Below are positions 1 to 13,304 of a stretch of 64,000 nucleotides of DNA, piece by piece (position 1 is the stretch's first letter; each line of letters opens with the position of its first letter). Where the stretch lies: the NCBI RefSeq assembly GCF_040802235.1, contig NC_133169.1:43283034-43347033 (forward strand), given 5' to 3'. Made by a program: the position numbers and the translations under genes. The DNA is from Manis javanica. Lineage: Eukaryota > Chordata > Mammalia > Pholidota > Manidae. The notes beneath the pieces were generated by a model that made no database searches, was not told the origin of the DNA, and worked only from the letters and a program-made list of their open reading frames with translations.

Positions 1-960
1 CTGAAAGTCTCAAAATCATCACAATTAATGGCTAATGCAATAACGTTGAAAATTGGAAGCCACAGAATGAGAAAGGAAACTTGCTATTACAGCACGATTT
101 AAGCTTCTAATCTAATGCTTAGGACAGTGTCTGATGGCTGACCCATGACGAGTTCTAATAAAAAATGATGAACAGACAAAAATGTCACAAAGTGATAGAA
201 ATCTATGAGATAAATTCAGGGAAAATAAGGTCACTGTGTGGAAAAGGACATAGGAGAGGGACTCCAGTGACTCCCTGATCAGGGGAGATGAAGCAAAGTG
301 ACTAATGTCCCCAAGCAGAGCAGTGAAGGGAAGAAAGCTTCATTGAAAGATGTGCGGGGTTCAGGAGAAGATCCCCCTTCTTGAATTAATGTGAGGATGA
401 GTTCCCAGGCCCATACAGGTTGTGAGTCTTGGTTTTTCCAAACAACAAAACTGAAGAATTCATTTTAGATTGTTTTATATGCAGTAAGGGCTTGGACCAA
501 TATTTTAAAATAACTAGACCAACACTGAACATTGCTTCAGAGCAGCCTAACAAGTCACAGCAACAAGTACAAAGCAGGTTCAAAATAATTGCCTGTATCC
601 CAGAAAAATTCTGAAGTCTGTTCATAGGAATACAAATATATCCAGGACATGAAAATAAAAAGGAATAATTTCTGGAATCCAATATAACAGGAATGCAGTA
701 AAGCAACAAAACACCACACGTAAAGGAAATAATCAAGCTAAATGAATAAAGAGTTAACACAGTTGTTTCTATTAGAAGCCCAGGCACAAAAATTGTATTG
801 TATAGGTACCCCATGTTCCCAAGTTAAGGATACTGGTCATAGCAGCATAGCTGTTTGATACTGCCTGTTGGGAAGCACATGAGACATATATAGAACATCA
901 CATCAAGCAGAGACATAGTACAAAATCTTCTCAAGCACACATAGAATAAATCATTGGTTA
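1..960. other. AT-rich intergenic DNA, no gene seen
   Basis: I find no exon structure, RNA gene or clear repeat border here. The longest open frames (386-814 minus, 429-614 plus) have low-complexity, hydrophobic or lysine-rich translations with no family resemblance and are best read as chance. Old interspersed repeat sequence is possible but I could not name it. Confidence 0.4.
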
Positions 961-2790
961 AGTACCTTCTAGGATAAATAATATATTAATTACAAAACAA
1001 TTCTTAGGAAAATAAAGAAGACTAAAATAATACCAAGTATCTTTTTCAAACAGTGGAATGAAACTACAGTAAATAACAGGAAGAAAACTGGAAAATTCAA
1101 AAGTCAATGAAAAACAAATGCAACATTCCTGAACACAAAATAGACCAAGGAAGGAATCAAAATAGAATAAACATATTTTGAGACAAATGAAAATGGAAAT
1201 ACAATATACTAAAACTCATAGGATGGTGCAAAAGCAGATCTACCAAGGAACTTAACAGAAATAATTTCATAGATAGAGAAAAAAATCAAATAAACAAACT
1301 TTATATAACAAATAAAAAAGATTTTTAAAATTAATTGAAGGAAGGCAATAAATATTAGAGCAGACATAAATTCAGGACAGGAAAAGAAAACAGGAAAGGT
1401 TAACAAAACAGTTGGATCTTGAGAAGGTATACCGAAATAACTAAAGTACATTAACCTAGAAAAATAGACAAGAAAAAATATGTAAAATTCAAATAAATGA
1501 GAAATTGTAAGTGATACTATAGAAATAGGATCGTGACACTTCTATGAATAACTATTTATGACAAGAAATTAAAGAACCTACAAAAATGGAAAAATCCTAG
1601 AAATACATAATCTACCAACAATTAACCATGAAGTAATAGGGAATCTGAACAGATCCATGAGTAAAAGTAATAAAAACTTGCCAATAATGAAAACCCAGGA
1701 ATAAATAGTTTCACTGGTGAATTCAACCAAACAGTTAAAAAAGAAATAATATCAATTCTTCTTAAAATCTTTCAAAAAATTAAAAGGAGGGAAAGCTTCC
1801 AATGTCATTTTATGAAGCCAGGGTTACTGTGTTAAGAACACTACTATAAAAAAAAATAAAAGTGAATTTCTCAGATAAATATGCATGCAAAAATTCTCCA
1901 AAATTTATTAGCAGACTAATTCAATAACATATTAAAATGATCATACACCAGGAGCAATTAGGTTTGAACCCTAGGGTGTAAGAATTACTAAAATACAGAA
2001 ATCAGTAAATGTGATACATTGTATTGGAGGAGTAAAACATAAAATCTTATGATCATCTCAACAGATGCAGTAAAAAATCACTTTATAAAAGACAAGATTC
2101 ATCCATTATAAAACTACTAATAATGAAATAGAAAAGAAATGTACCTCAACATAATAAATACCATCTACGACAAGCCCCAACTAAAATAATAATCAGTGGG
2201 GAAAGTTGAAGCTTTTCCTCTAAGATCAAGAACAATAAAAGGATGTCCGCTTTCTCCACCATTATTCATGATAGTAATGGATGCCCTAGTCAGAGCAAGC
2301 TGGAAAGAAGGAAGAAAGGAATTTAAATCAGAAAAAAAGACAGGTAAAATTGTCTTTGTTTTCAGGTGACATGATTTTATATACAGAAAAGCCTAATGAC
2401 TCTTCCACAAAAGTGTTTATCTAATCAAGTAATAGAGTAAAATAGAAAGATATAAACCATTCAATTAAATCACATTTCTGTATATCAACAATGAATTATC
2501 TGATAAAGAAAACTACCCCCACTGTCCATAATAAGAAAAATCATAAAATATTTGGAAATTAACCTAGTAGGTCTGCCACTCTCATATATTACATATAATT
2601 TATTTATTGTATGTAATAATTTATATATAAATAAATTATAAATTATTTATTATAGACAATAAGTTTAGTATACACAGGACAGGGATGATGGTATGTTATA
2701 CACTGAAGAATGTAGTACCGGAACCTGAAGGCATATGAATAGAAACTACACAAAATAAGACATAAATCATTTAGGAAACTAGAAAAATGT
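960..2790 (+). mobile_element. Old L1 fragment, ORF2 region, plus strand
   Basis: The plus strand reads as decayed L1 ORF2. 1,150-1,260 resembles the segment between endonuclease and reverse transcriptase, 1,640-1,830 the start of the RT block, 1,930-2,110 the palm, and 2,340-2,400 the position where ORF2p carries the F-A-D-D motif (here F-S-G-D). Stops occur in every frame, so nothing is expressed as protein. Divergence is much higher than in the L1 copies at 28.6-33.4 kb and 55-61 kb, so this is an older family. An AT-rich stretch at 2,580-2,660 interrupts it. Borders are approximate. Confidence 0.7.
2594..2640. repeat. AT-only inverted repeat (13-bp arms)
   Basis: The arm at 2594-2606 is the exact reverse complement of the arm at 2628-2640, with a 21-base spacer. 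All paired bases are A or T. It lies inside decayed L1 sequence. It could form a hairpin or cruciform, but AT-rich DNA produces such arms by chance fairly often. Confidence 0.6.
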
Positions 2791-2800
2791 CAACTGAATG

Positions 2801-2895
2801 AAGATATATAGTTATATATGTATGTATATATATATGTGTGTGTGTGTGTGTGTATATATAGATATATAGACATATCATTGTATATAGATATGTAA
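2801..2895. repeat. Compound microsatellite (TA)n/(TG)n
   Basis: Alternating TA/TATG units, then an uninterrupted TG run (about 2836-2853), then TA and GATA-like units. This is a simple dinucleotide repeat of the kind that is polymorphic in length. No coding role; the open frame across it on the minus strand is an artefact of the repeat. Confidence 0.9.
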
Positions 2896-4340
2896 ATCTG
2901 TAGTTCAAAAAAAAGAAGAGTAAAGAATAATGGCAGAGATATATTTGAAAAATAATGGACAGATTTATACAAATGTGATTATGTTAAATTCACATTTCTA
3001 AGAACAATGCATTGCAAACACTAGAAACATGAAGAAAATTTCACCAATTCAAAAAATAATGAAATGATTCAAAACAAGTAATAAAGGGAAAATCTAAAAG
3101 AGAAAAGACACAAATAGAAGAAAAAAGAAACTGCTATACATATAGAATAAATATAGAAGGCAAAATATATTTCTCATTAAAATAATACAAGCTAGAAGAT
3201 AATTCTTTCATAAGAATTTTGTATTTTTACATATCTTCACAGTAGATAAATAAGTAAAAATTATCCCTGGAAATATATCATGAAAAATATAAAGCAAAAA
3301 CTATATCATGGAAGACATTAGAGTGAAGAGCCCCAGGAGTCAGTCCCTCCACCAAAGAATAAATATTCAGCTAAAGGCGTTTGTTAGAAATAAACTATTT
3401 CCAAGCACCAGACCCTAGTCGACCACTTGCGGCATTCTGGAACATACATGAGGAAGAACAAGGCTGGTAAGTTTTGGTGAGTTTCATTTTTTACATGGGG
3501 GCAATCAACCCCAATTCCCCATCCTATATCAGATATACATGGAAATATGATGCATGTTCCTACTGTAGGCTGTAGATGCCAAATTAGGTAATAAGGACTG
3601 TTCCATTCAAGAAACATGAATGTATGCTTTGTTTGACATTTGTGGTTCACTAGTGGACAAGCTTGGTGTAACCACTGTTTTAATAACTACTCTTAAATAG
3701 CTTCTTGGCCAGCATGTGATGAAAAATGTGCTTAACTTCACCAATCCAGTGAGAAACAAGGAACATTATTCTGGAGTCAATACAGTACAATGTTCAAAAT
3801 ATTCAGATTTCAACAAAACATTATAAACATTATCAATCACAGTCAGAAATGTACACCTTAGTCACAAGAAGTACAAAACATGGTCCTTCCTGGTAGAGGT
3901 ACATCTTTGGATTCTTTTTTTAGTACAAAAGCTAGTATTATTTTGTTGACTTATAATACATTATTTGTGTCCTATATTATTTAAATGACAAAAGCATAAA
4001 GCAATTGCAATAAATGTATGTTAATGACTATACAGTGTGTAAAGTTTACTTAAGACAGTAATAACACAATTATGGGAAGAAGGAGCTGGATAAGAAGATA
4101 ATTAATTCATGCTATTGAACCTGTTGATATAAATTCAAACTTCCTTGGTATAAATTTAAGACATTATTTGTAATCCCCTTTGTAAACATTAGTGAACAAT
4201 TTGAAAATATGCAGAATGGAAAATGAAAAGGAAAGAATAAAAATAGTATACTAAAAAATTTATGAAACACAAGAAAGGCAGTATTGGAGGACTCAAGGGG
4301 GAGAAGGCATAACAAGTACAGACAACAAGTAGCAAAATAA
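2896..4340. other. AT-rich DNA without recognised gene
   Basis: No splice-consistent exon or RNA gene is visible. 3,300-3,660 is slightly less AT-rich and contains a minus-strand open frame (3384-3650) whose translation resembles nothing I know; it may be a remnant of an old repeat 5' end. The rest is probably decayed interspersed repeat. Confidence 0.35.
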
Positions 4341-5455
4341 TAGAAGTAAATTCATCTCTATTGAAAATTATTTTAAGTATAAAAGAATTAAGCTACACAA
4401 TCAAGACAGAAATTGGAATAATAAAAAGTTAAAAATAACAGGAACTAACCATTCACAGTTTATAAGAGATTCACTTTAGACCTAAAGATACAAATAGGTT
4501 GAAAACCAATGGATAGAATAAGATATACTTTGAAAATAGTAACCAAAATTGAACCTGAAAGTCAATACTAATATCAAATAGAATCAAAGTAAAATTGTTA
4601 TGAGAGAAAACAGTAAATGAAATGTTGATAACATTTTAATTCATCAAGATATGAAGATTATAAACTTTTCTGCACCACATAACAGAGCCTAGAAAAGAAT
4701 GAAACAAGTATTCACAGAGCTAAAAGGAGAAATAGACGGCTGTACGTGAAAGTTGGATATTTCAATATACTATTCTCAAAAGTGGATAGAACACCTAAAT
4801 AGAAAATCAACAAAGAAATAGAGGGCTTGAACAATATTATAAATGAACTAGACATGAGTAATATAGACATAACTTTCCATCTCCAAATAGAATACTTCTT
4901 TTTCTCATGAACATGGGACATTTTACATGATTTATCATATTTTATACATTAAAACAACTTCAATATTTAAATATTATTTTTGAAAGTACCTTCTCAGATG
5001 ACAATAGGATAAAATTAGAAAGAAAAAAGAAGTAAATCTCAAATATTTATAAATATATGACAATTAACTACACTCTCAGGAAAACCAGTGTCAGAGAAGA
5101 AATTACTAGTGAAATTAGAGAATAATTTTATAAAAATGAAACTAAACAGCCTGTCATACTCATGGGATTCACTTAAAGCAAAGCTCAGAGAGAAAATTAC
5201 AGCTTTCAAGAACTATATTAAAAAGACAAGAGATCTTTTATCAATAAACTGAAGTTATACCTTGGAAACTAGGGAAAAGAAAGAAACAAATAGAGCTTAA
5301 AGCCAGAAGAAGAAAATAACAAAGATTAAAGAAAAGATAAAATAGTGAATTGAACAATAGAGAAAAATCAGTAAGACTAAAAGTTGATTATATACAAAAA
5401 TTTTTCTAAAAATTGTGAAAAACATAAATATAGAATCTAAAAATATTTTTTAAAT
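4340..5455 (+). mobile_element. Old L1 fragment, endonuclease side of ORF2 (outer element, 5' part)
   Basis: Plus-strand sequence follows L1 ORF2 order from the endonuclease region (4,440-4,960) towards the linker before RT (5,040-5,420), with stops in all frames. The homology halts near 5,455 and the expected next segment of the same ORF reappears at about 6,555, so this is the 5' half of an L1 split by a later insertion. Confidence 0.6.
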
Positions 5456-6555
5456 TCTCTTCAAAAAATGCCAAAACCTTAATGGCAATGTCTTTGACAT
5501 TGGCAATGATTTGTGGAAAATGACATCAAGGCAAGGACAACAAAGAAAAAAAATCCACAAATAAGACTTCATGAAAAATTTTTAAATTTTGCACATGGAA
5601 GAGAATGACAGCAGAGTAAAAAGGCAAGTGACAAAATGGGAGAAAATATTTGCAAATCAATATCTGACAAGGGATTAATGCTTAGAATATGTAGATACTT
5701 CCAAAAGTGTACAACAGAAAGAACTCAGTCAAAAATGGGCAAGGGATTTGAAGAGCCTTTTCTTCAAGAATATAAACAAATATAAGTAACAGAAAAGATA
5801 CCCAACATCACTTGCCATTAAAGAATTACAAGTCAAAGTGATAATGAGCCATCAAAGCAAAAATTACATAATATTGACTGTTGATGAGGCTGTGGAGAAA
5901 TAAGGAAATATATCCTGTTAGCAGGAACATAAAATGGCACAAACACCATGGAAAACAGTGCAAGACTTTATCAAAGGTTATTTATTTTTTTAACAAAAAT
6001 ACAAAAATAGAATTACCATATGATGGAACAATTCCCCTTCTGGGCATGTATCTAAACAATGGAAAGCCGGGTCATGAAGAGAGATCTGTGTGCATGTTTT
6101 CACCAGCATTATCCACAACAGCTGAAACATGGAAATGTCATGTGTCCCACAGATGAGTGTATTAAAAAATGTGGCACATAACTAAAATGGAATACTCTGT
6201 AACAGTAAAAATGGAGGAAATTATGTCATAGAGTACGACATGGATAAACCTCGAGAATGTGATTCCAAGGGAAATAAGTCAGTAACAAAAACACACACTA
6301 CATGAATCCACTTATACGAGATACTGACAGTAGTAAAATCACAGACAGAAAGTAGGCTGATGATCGTCAGTGGTCAGGGCCAAAGCATGGGAGTCAGGGC
6401 TGAATGGGTTTTCAGTTTTCCCAGATGATAAACGTAATGGGATGGATGGTGATGGTTTCCCTGCAGTAGGAACGTTGTAGGAACTCTGACCTATGCAGTT
6501 AAAAATGGTTAAGATATTAAATTTAGTTATGTGAATTTTACTACATTAAAAAATG
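5456..6555 (+). mobile_element. L1 3' end nested in an older L1
   Basis: This block carries the C-terminal part of ORF2 (5,520-6,180, including the segment downstream of the cysteine-rich region and the frame open at 5881-6156) followed by an L1-type 3' UTR that ends at about 6,550 in a short A-rich run. It sits between two halves of another L1 (4,340-5,455 and 6,556-7,360), which are adjacent in an intact ORF2. It is therefore the later insertion. No long open frame remains. Confidence 0.6.
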
Positions 6556-7360
6556 AACAGATCAACAAAGTTGACAAACTCTAATTGGACTGACTAAAAA
6601 AGGAGAGAGAAGATGCAAATAACAGCAAAAAAGAAATTGGGGGCACTATTGCAAGTGGGCGGGAAATTAGAGAAATTCAATGATTACAAGAGAATGCGAT
6701 GAACACACAACTGCCAACACATTTGATAATTTAGATGAAATGGACAAATTCCCCCAAAAATGTATATTACTACTATAGGCACAAGAAGACTTATAAAATA
6801 TTAGTGAAAAAAAAAATATTAGTGGACATATAACACAAGAGATTGAGTTAGTACTTAAAAACCTCTCTACCAAACTAGTGCAAATCAGATATCTTTGCTG
6901 GCATAGTCTAACCAATATTTCAGAATTAAGATCAATGGTGCTCTACATCATCAAAAAGAAAAGAAAAAACAAAAGATTGACAAGAACTCTTCCTAGTTCT
7001 TTGTACAATGCCTGAATTACACTGACAATAAAGATAGAAAATGGTATCAAGAGAAAAGAACACAGCAAAGTAATATGTTTTATGAATGTTAATATGAAAA
7101 TGCTCAAAAAATACAAGTGTTTGAACCCAAGAGTATACACCATAAGACAATGTTTAGGGATTTAGTTTAGGATTGCAAAGGTTTTTCAAGGCATTAAATC
7201 AGTCAATGTAAAACACAAAAACAGAATGAAGGGAAAAAAAATTCCAACAGATTAAAAAAATGAATTATATAAAATTACACACTATAATAAAAATAGTCAA
7301 TAAGCTAGAACTAGAAAGCAAGTTCTTTAAAACAATACAAGACATTTAATATACCCAAGG
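6556..7360 (+). mobile_element. Old L1 fragment, continuation of the split outer element
   Basis: The sequence resumes ORF2 just downstream of where the 4,340-5,455 fragment stops, running through the linker into the RT start (6,560-6,900) and beyond. The same orientation and collinear content support one original element interrupted by the 5,456-6,555 insertion. It is heavily decayed. Confidence 0.55.
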
Positions 7361-7369
7361 CAAATTTTT

Positions 7370-10300
7370 TATAGTATTTCTAATTTTATTTTGTATTTTT
7401 ATTGAAATATAGTTGATATACAATCTTATATTGTTCTCAAGTGTAAAACACACTCATTCAGTAGTTACCCATATTATTAAATCCTCACACCAACTAGTGA
7501 ATTTACTGTTTGTCAACATAGGAAGATGTTACACAATCAATGACTATATTCTTCATGCTGTACTACCAACCCTGTGATCAGCTTTTGATCAAGAATGTTT
7601 GCGCTCTTCAGCCCCCTCACCTTCCCCACCCACCCATCCAAATCCTTCCACACACAGTAACCACCAGTCATTTATCAGTGTCTATGAATCTACTGCTATT
7701 TTGTTCCTTTTTTGTTGTGTTTTTAGATTCCACAAATAAGTTAAATCAGAAGGTATTTGCCTTTCTCTACCTGGTATATTTCACATAGCATAATTACCTC
7801 TAGATTCATTAATATTATCTCAAATGGCAGGAATTCTCTCTTTCTTGGCTAAATAATATTCCATGGTGTATATGTACCGCCTCTTCTTTATCCATTCATC
7901 TGCTATTGACACTTTGGTTGCTTCCATATTTTGGCTATTGTAAATAATGCAGTGATAAACATAGGGGTGCATATATCTTTTTGAAATAAAGATTGTTTTC
8001 CTCCTGTAAATTCCTAGAAGTGGAGTTACTGGGTTATATGGTATTTCTATTTTTAATTTTATGAGGAACTTACATACTGCTTTCTACAGTGGATGCACCA
8101 ATTTACATTCTCACCAGTGTCATAAGAGGGTGTGCTTTTCTCCACATGCTCACAAATGTATGTTTTTTCTTGTCTTTTAGATAGCAGTTACTCTACCTTG
8201 TGTGAGGAAATATCTCATTGTGGTTTTCATTTGCATTTTCCTGATAATTAGCAATGTTGAGCGTCTTTTATGTGTCCGTTGTCAATCTGTTTTTCTTCTT
8301 TGGAGAAATGTATTCAGATTCTCTGCCAATTTTCTAATTGCTTTATTTTTTTAGGTGTTGAATTATATGCATTCTTTATATATTTTGGAAGATAACCCCT
8401 TATTGGATAAATCATTTATGAATATATTCTGCCATAATGCAGGTTATTTTATTGTTCTGTTGATGGTGTCCTTTGCTGTACAGAAGATTTTCAGTGTGCT
8501 GCAGTCCACTTGTTCCTTTCTGATTTTACTTCCCTTGCCCAGAGAGTTATGTCCAGAAAGAGAATGTGCATGCTTATGTTGTCTTTCAAGAGTTTGTTGG
8601 TTTCATCTCTCACATTTAGGTTTTTAATAAAATTTAAGTTTACCTTTGTGTGTGGTGTTAGACAGTAAACCCAGTTTCATTTTCATACAATGTAGCCCTC
8701 CAAATTTCCGAAGCCAAGTTATTTAAGAGACTGTCTTTTCTCATACATTCATGGGTGGTTTATCATATACTGATTGAACACATATTCATGAGTTTATATC
8801 TGGGCTCTCTATTCTGTTCCATTCATCTATGGGTCTGCGCTGGTACAAAATTGTTTTGATTATTGTGACTTTGTAGTAGAGCTTGAAGTTGGATAGCATA
8901 ATCCTCCTAGCTTTGTTCTTCTTTTTCAGGATTGCTTTGGCTCTTGGGTCTTTTCTAGTTTCATATGAATTAATGTTTATTTGCTCTAGTTCATTGAAAA
9001 ATTTCATTGGTATTTTGATAGGGATTGCATTGAATCTGTAAATGCATTGGATGGAATGGCCATTCTGACAATATTTACTTCTTTCTATGCATTAGCATTC
9101 AACAGATTCCCATTAGCTTGTGTCTTCTTTAATTTATCTCATGAGTGTTTTATATTTTCCATATTATATATAGGTCTTTTACCTCCTTGGTTAGGTTTAT
9201 TCCAAAGTATTTTATTCTTTGTTATGTAATTGTAAATGGAATTGTTTTCTTGATTTCTTTTTCTGCTACTTCATTCTTAATACATAGGACTAGAACAGGT
9301 TTCTGCATATTAATTTTGTATCCTGTAACTTTGATGAATGCAGTTATTAGTTCTAATAGTATTTTGGAGAAGTCTTTAGAGTTTTCTCTATGTAGTATCA
9401 TGTCTTCTGCAAATAGTGACAGTTTTACTTCTTCCTTAGCAATCTGGATGCCTTTTAGTTCTTTGTGTTGTATGATTGCCATGACTAGAACCTCCAGTAC
9501 TATGTTGGATAAAAGTGGTGAGAATGGAATCCCTGTCTTGCTCCTGATCTTAGAGGAAAAGTCTTAAGCATTTTACCTTTGAGTATAATGCTATCTGTGG
9601 GTTTGTAAAAAAGGCAATCTATATTATTTTAAGGTACATTCCCTCAATACCCATTTTGTTGAATTTTTTTCATGAGTGGATGCTGAATTTTTTTGTATGC
9701 TTTTTCAGCATCAATTGAGTGATCATATGCCTTTATCCTTCTTTTTGTTAATGTTCTGTATCATAGTAATTGATTTACAAATATCATACAATCCTTGCAT
9801 CCCTGGAATGAATTCCATTTGGTCATGGTGGATGATCCTTTTGATGTGTTTTTGAATTTGCTTTACTCATATTTTGTTGATTATTTTTTTATCCAATGTT
9901 CATTTGGGATATTGATCTATAATTTTCCATTTTTAGGGTATTTGTCTGGTTTTAGTAATAGAGTGATGCTGGCCTCACTGAATGAGTTTGGGTGTATTCT
10001 CTTCTACTTTTTGGAATGCTTTAAGAATAACGGGCATTTTTCTCTTTAAATGTTTGATGGAATTCAGCTTGGTAGCCATAAGTTCCTGGAATTTTGTTTG
10101 TTGGGATTTATTTGATTATTAATTCAATTTTGTTTATTGGTAGTTGTTTTGCTCAGAGTTTGTCTTTTTTCCTGGGACAGTCTTCAGAAGGTTATTGTTT
10201 TATAGGAATTTGCTCATTTCTTCTGAGTTCTCCATTTTATTGGCATATATTTTTTCATAGAATTCTCTATTTCTTTGTATTTCTGCATTCAGTTTTGCTT

Positions 10301-10680
10301 TTTTTTGTTTCTGATTTTGTTTATTTGTGTTTTTCTTTTTTATTGATGTGTTTGGCTAGGGGTTTCTATATTTTGTTTATGTTTTCAAAGAATCAGTTCT
10401 TTGTTTCACTGCTTTTTTCTGTTGTTTTATTAGTCTCTACTCAATTTCTTTCTTCTCTGATATGTCCCTCCTTCTAACTTTGGGCTCCATTTCTTCCTGT
10501 TTTTTTTTTTTTTTTAGTTTATGTTGTTGTGAGTTTAGACTGTTTATTTGGGATTGTTCTTGTTTTCTGAGGCAGGCCTCTACTCTAAGTACTTTCCTTT
10601 TAGTACCATTGTGGCAGCATCCCACAAAATTTCCCACAGTTATATTTTCATAAACTCTCACCAATTTATCTGAATTAAAC
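7370..10680 (-). mobile_element. 5'-truncated L1, minus strand (3' UTR through ORF2)
   Basis: Read on the minus strand, this is an L1 whose 3' UTR lies at about 7,370-7,800. The ORF2 C-terminus follows at 7,800-9,050; the frame 8786-9007 contains the F-N-E-L-E-Q block typical of ORF2p. The RT region is at 9,050-10,100, where frame 9222-9482 shows L-F-A-E-D at the catalytic position normally occupied by F-A-D-D. The pre-RT linker extends to about 10,680. It is broken by many stops. The catalytic second Asp is replaced, so even locally this copy is dead. It is younger than the plus-strand L1s to its left. Confidence 0.75.
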
Positions 10681-11200
10681 AAATAAATAATCAAATTTGT
10701 TTTATAGTAACATTTATTAAAATTAACAGAAGACAAAAACACATACAAACAGCCACATTCAATATGAATAAATGTAATTATTATATTTGAAGTAGAATTT
10801 CTTGTGTGTTTTTCCTATGTGGTGCCTCAAATCATGAGGGTTACAGTTGATCCTTAATGAACATGGTTTTAAACTCCAAAGGTGTTACTCCGAGGGGAAA
10901 GTCTCGAGGCAAAATATCTTTGAAACTGAAATCAGTCAAAGGGAGAAATAAAGTGGGAGAAACCCATTTATTAGTAATAAGCAGTCATCCTCTCTGCTTG
11001 CCAGTGTCTCTTGTAGCAAGATATTCCTCACTCCACCTTGTAATTACCTACTGATATGGAGATGGACTACTACTTGGAAACACCTTTTGGTATGGAGATG
11101 CACTACTACGACCAGGCAAGATATTCTGGAAATATTGCAGTTTTACCCACAACTTATGTGAAGATTTCTTTCAGTAAATAAAATGGAAAATACTTTTGAC
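10681..11200. other. Unassigned stretch, possible old LTR
   Basis: No gene found. 10,860-11,190 is less L1-like than its surroundings. Two similar segments of about 15 bases (near 11,055 and 11,093) contain ATGGAGATG followed by actactac-type sequence, and AATAAA occurs at about 11,177. This could be an old LTR, but neither terminal motifs nor target duplication are evident. Confidence 0.3.
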
Positions 11201-12700
11201 TTTCATATCAATTGGATTTTTTTCTTTTCTCTAGCATACTTTACTGTAAGAATACATATATAACACATATAATACAAAATCTGTGCTAATTGACTTCACT
11301 GTTACTGTCTAAATTGGTAAGTCTTTGGGTCAACAGTAAGATAATAGTTAAGTTTTCAGGGAGTCAAAAGTTATGCACTGATTTTTCGATCAGCACCATT
11401 AACTTACATTGTTCACATAATTTTTTCAGTTTTCTAGGGATACAATTCATAGGATATTGTTTAAGGTTCACAATATGTTGATTGATGCATTTATATATTT
11501 TTAAATCATTGCCACCATAACATTCACAAACACCTCCAATCCATTTCATAATTATCATTATTTCTTTGATGAGACCATTATTATTAGCTGCAATCACCAT
11601 GATGTACATTACATGTGCAGAATTTGTTATAGATGGAAAGTGCATACCCTTTAAACAATATCTGCCCATTTCCCTTCCCCTGAGCTCTGTTAACCACCAC
11701 TCTATCAGTTCAGCATTTTTCAATTCCACACATAGGTGATATAGAAAATGTTTATCTTTCTCTGACTTAGCATAGTGCCCTCACATTACATCAAAGTTAT
11801 TGCAAATGGCAGAATTTCCTTCATCTCATAGCTGAGTAATAATCCATTATACATGTATTGTTTATCCATTCATCTGCTGACGGACATTTAGGCTGTTTCC
11901 ATGTAGTTTTTATTGTGAAAATACTGCACTGAGTATGGGGGTGTGGATATTCTTTGGGTTCCTCAAGAGTGGGACTGCATGATCATTTAGATCTATTTTT
12001 AATTTTTGTGGAAATTCCATACTGTTATCTGTAGTGTCTACTAATTTGAATTCCGATGAGCAGCACACAATGGCCCCTTTTCCCCTCACCTGGGCCCACA
12101 TTGGTCACCTCTTATAGCTGTGAGATGGCCCTTCTGACAAGCGTGAGGTGACGGCAGCAGGTGGTCCTGTTTGCATGTCCATCATGGCTAATGATGCCGA
12201 GTACCTGTTCATGGATCTGTGGGCTACTATAACTGTGGCAAAACATGTCTATTCAGTGGTTCTGTCCTTTTTGTCCTGAAGTACAATTGATGTACAATCT
12301 TGTGTTAGTTTCAAACATACAGCACAGTGGTTCCCCCATTACCATATTGTTATATCCTCACCCCAACTCATGCAGTTACTATCTGTCAACAGAAAAATGT
12401 TGAAAGTGGGAGTATTGACGTCTCCTACTATTATTATTGCTTGCCTTTCCCTTTCTGATCTGTTACTATTTTCTTTATATGTTTGAGTGCTGTGATGTTG
12501 AGGTCATACATATTACCTTGTTATCTGTTATGTCAATCACTTATACTTATTTCAGTAGGTTTTCTTTTATGGTAAATTACCTTGTTTTTGTTTTGACATA
12601 TATTCCCTAATGCGTTCATTTTCCCTTACTCATTGTTTTTCTTTTTGTGCATTAAAAAGAGCCAACTCTCCCTGCCTTGAATGTTAGCATGGTTTAGGAT
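11200..12700 (-). mobile_element. L1 fragments, minus strand
   Basis: Three minus-strand pieces. 11,470-12,270 is an L1 3' UTR and ORF2 C-terminus. 12,275-12,370 starts again at an L1 3' end, so it is a second copy. 12,385-12,660 resembles the endonuclease region. The restart of 3'-UTR sequence shows at least two insertions or a rearranged copy. No usable open frame remains. Confidence 0.6.
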
Positions 12701-12968
12701 AAACTTCACCATTCAGCCTGGCCCAAGATTATAGGTACCTATGAAATTTGGCATATGTCCAAACCGTTTTCTCCTTTTTTAAGCAGTTCCCAGGAGATTA
12801 GGATGTGCAAAAGCCTGTCAGTGCTCAGAAGCAGCATAAATACCTATACATCCATTCAGGTTCCAGAAGGTGTGGTAGTGGCCTGCTCCATGGGCTCCCT
12901 GATGCAGGCTGATTAGAACTCTGATGGTGGACAGCCACTGGGAAATTCAAGATGTTAGGGTCCACTCT
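12700..12968 (+). mobile_element. Left part of a MaLR-type internal region (ERV target)
   Basis: This 270-base stretch is non-L1 and moderately GC-rich, and it is collinear with the sequence that resumes at 20,999. Its character matches the degenerate units at 21,000-22,960 that I assign, by eye, to MLT/MST/THE1-type internal sequence. The last six bases (12963-12968, CACTCT) are the target-site duplication of the provirus. Confidence 0.4.
12963..12968. repeat. Target-site duplication, left copy (CACTCT)
   Basis: CACTCT immediately precedes the TG of the 5' LTR and is repeated exactly at 20993-20998 after the CA of the 3' LTR. A 6-bp duplication is usual for class II retroviral integrases. 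Intact, matching copies show that the two LTRs belong to the same insertion and have not recombined with another locus. Confidence 0.93.
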
Positions 12969-13302
12969 TGTTGGCAGCCGCACTCAGAAAATAGCGCCCA
13001 ATGCAGGGGAGCCGGAAGGCCCCGAACTTCCTAATGACAAATCATCCCACACCACTAAACTACATGCTAATTGCGCCTTGGCATAAGGACCAATGAGACC
13101 CACCAAATTGCTATGCTAATAAGGCATATGGAGCCGCACCAACCAGGTCAGAGCATGAGAACTATATAAGCAAGCCTCTCCTTCCCCTCTGGGTCCTGCC
13201 CAACTCATTTGTTTCACAAAGAGCTGAAGAATAAAGCTTTCTGCAGAAGAATCCTGCTGTTGTTGCATGCTGTTCTTGCCGGCGAGGACGGGGCACGCGA
13301 CA
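12969..13302 (+). repeat. 5' LTR of the provirus
   Basis: 334 bp, starting TGTTGGCAGCCGC and ending CACGCGACA. It contains a CCAAT box (13090-13094), a TATA box (tatataa, 13163-13169) and an AATAAA polyadenylation signal (13230-13235), so the U3-R-U5 order is readable. The transcription start is expected about 25-30 bases after the TATA box. It differs from the 3' LTR at six single positions, three of which are CpG/TpG or CpG/CpA pairs, as expected of methylated-CpG decay. The promoter motifs are unmutated between the two copies. Confidence 0.96.
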
Positions 13303-13304
13303 AG

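Noticed and set aside
9222-9482. L1 RT fragment with L-F-A-E-D as an active enzyme
   Set aside because: The catalytic aspartate pair is altered and the ORF is broken on both sides.
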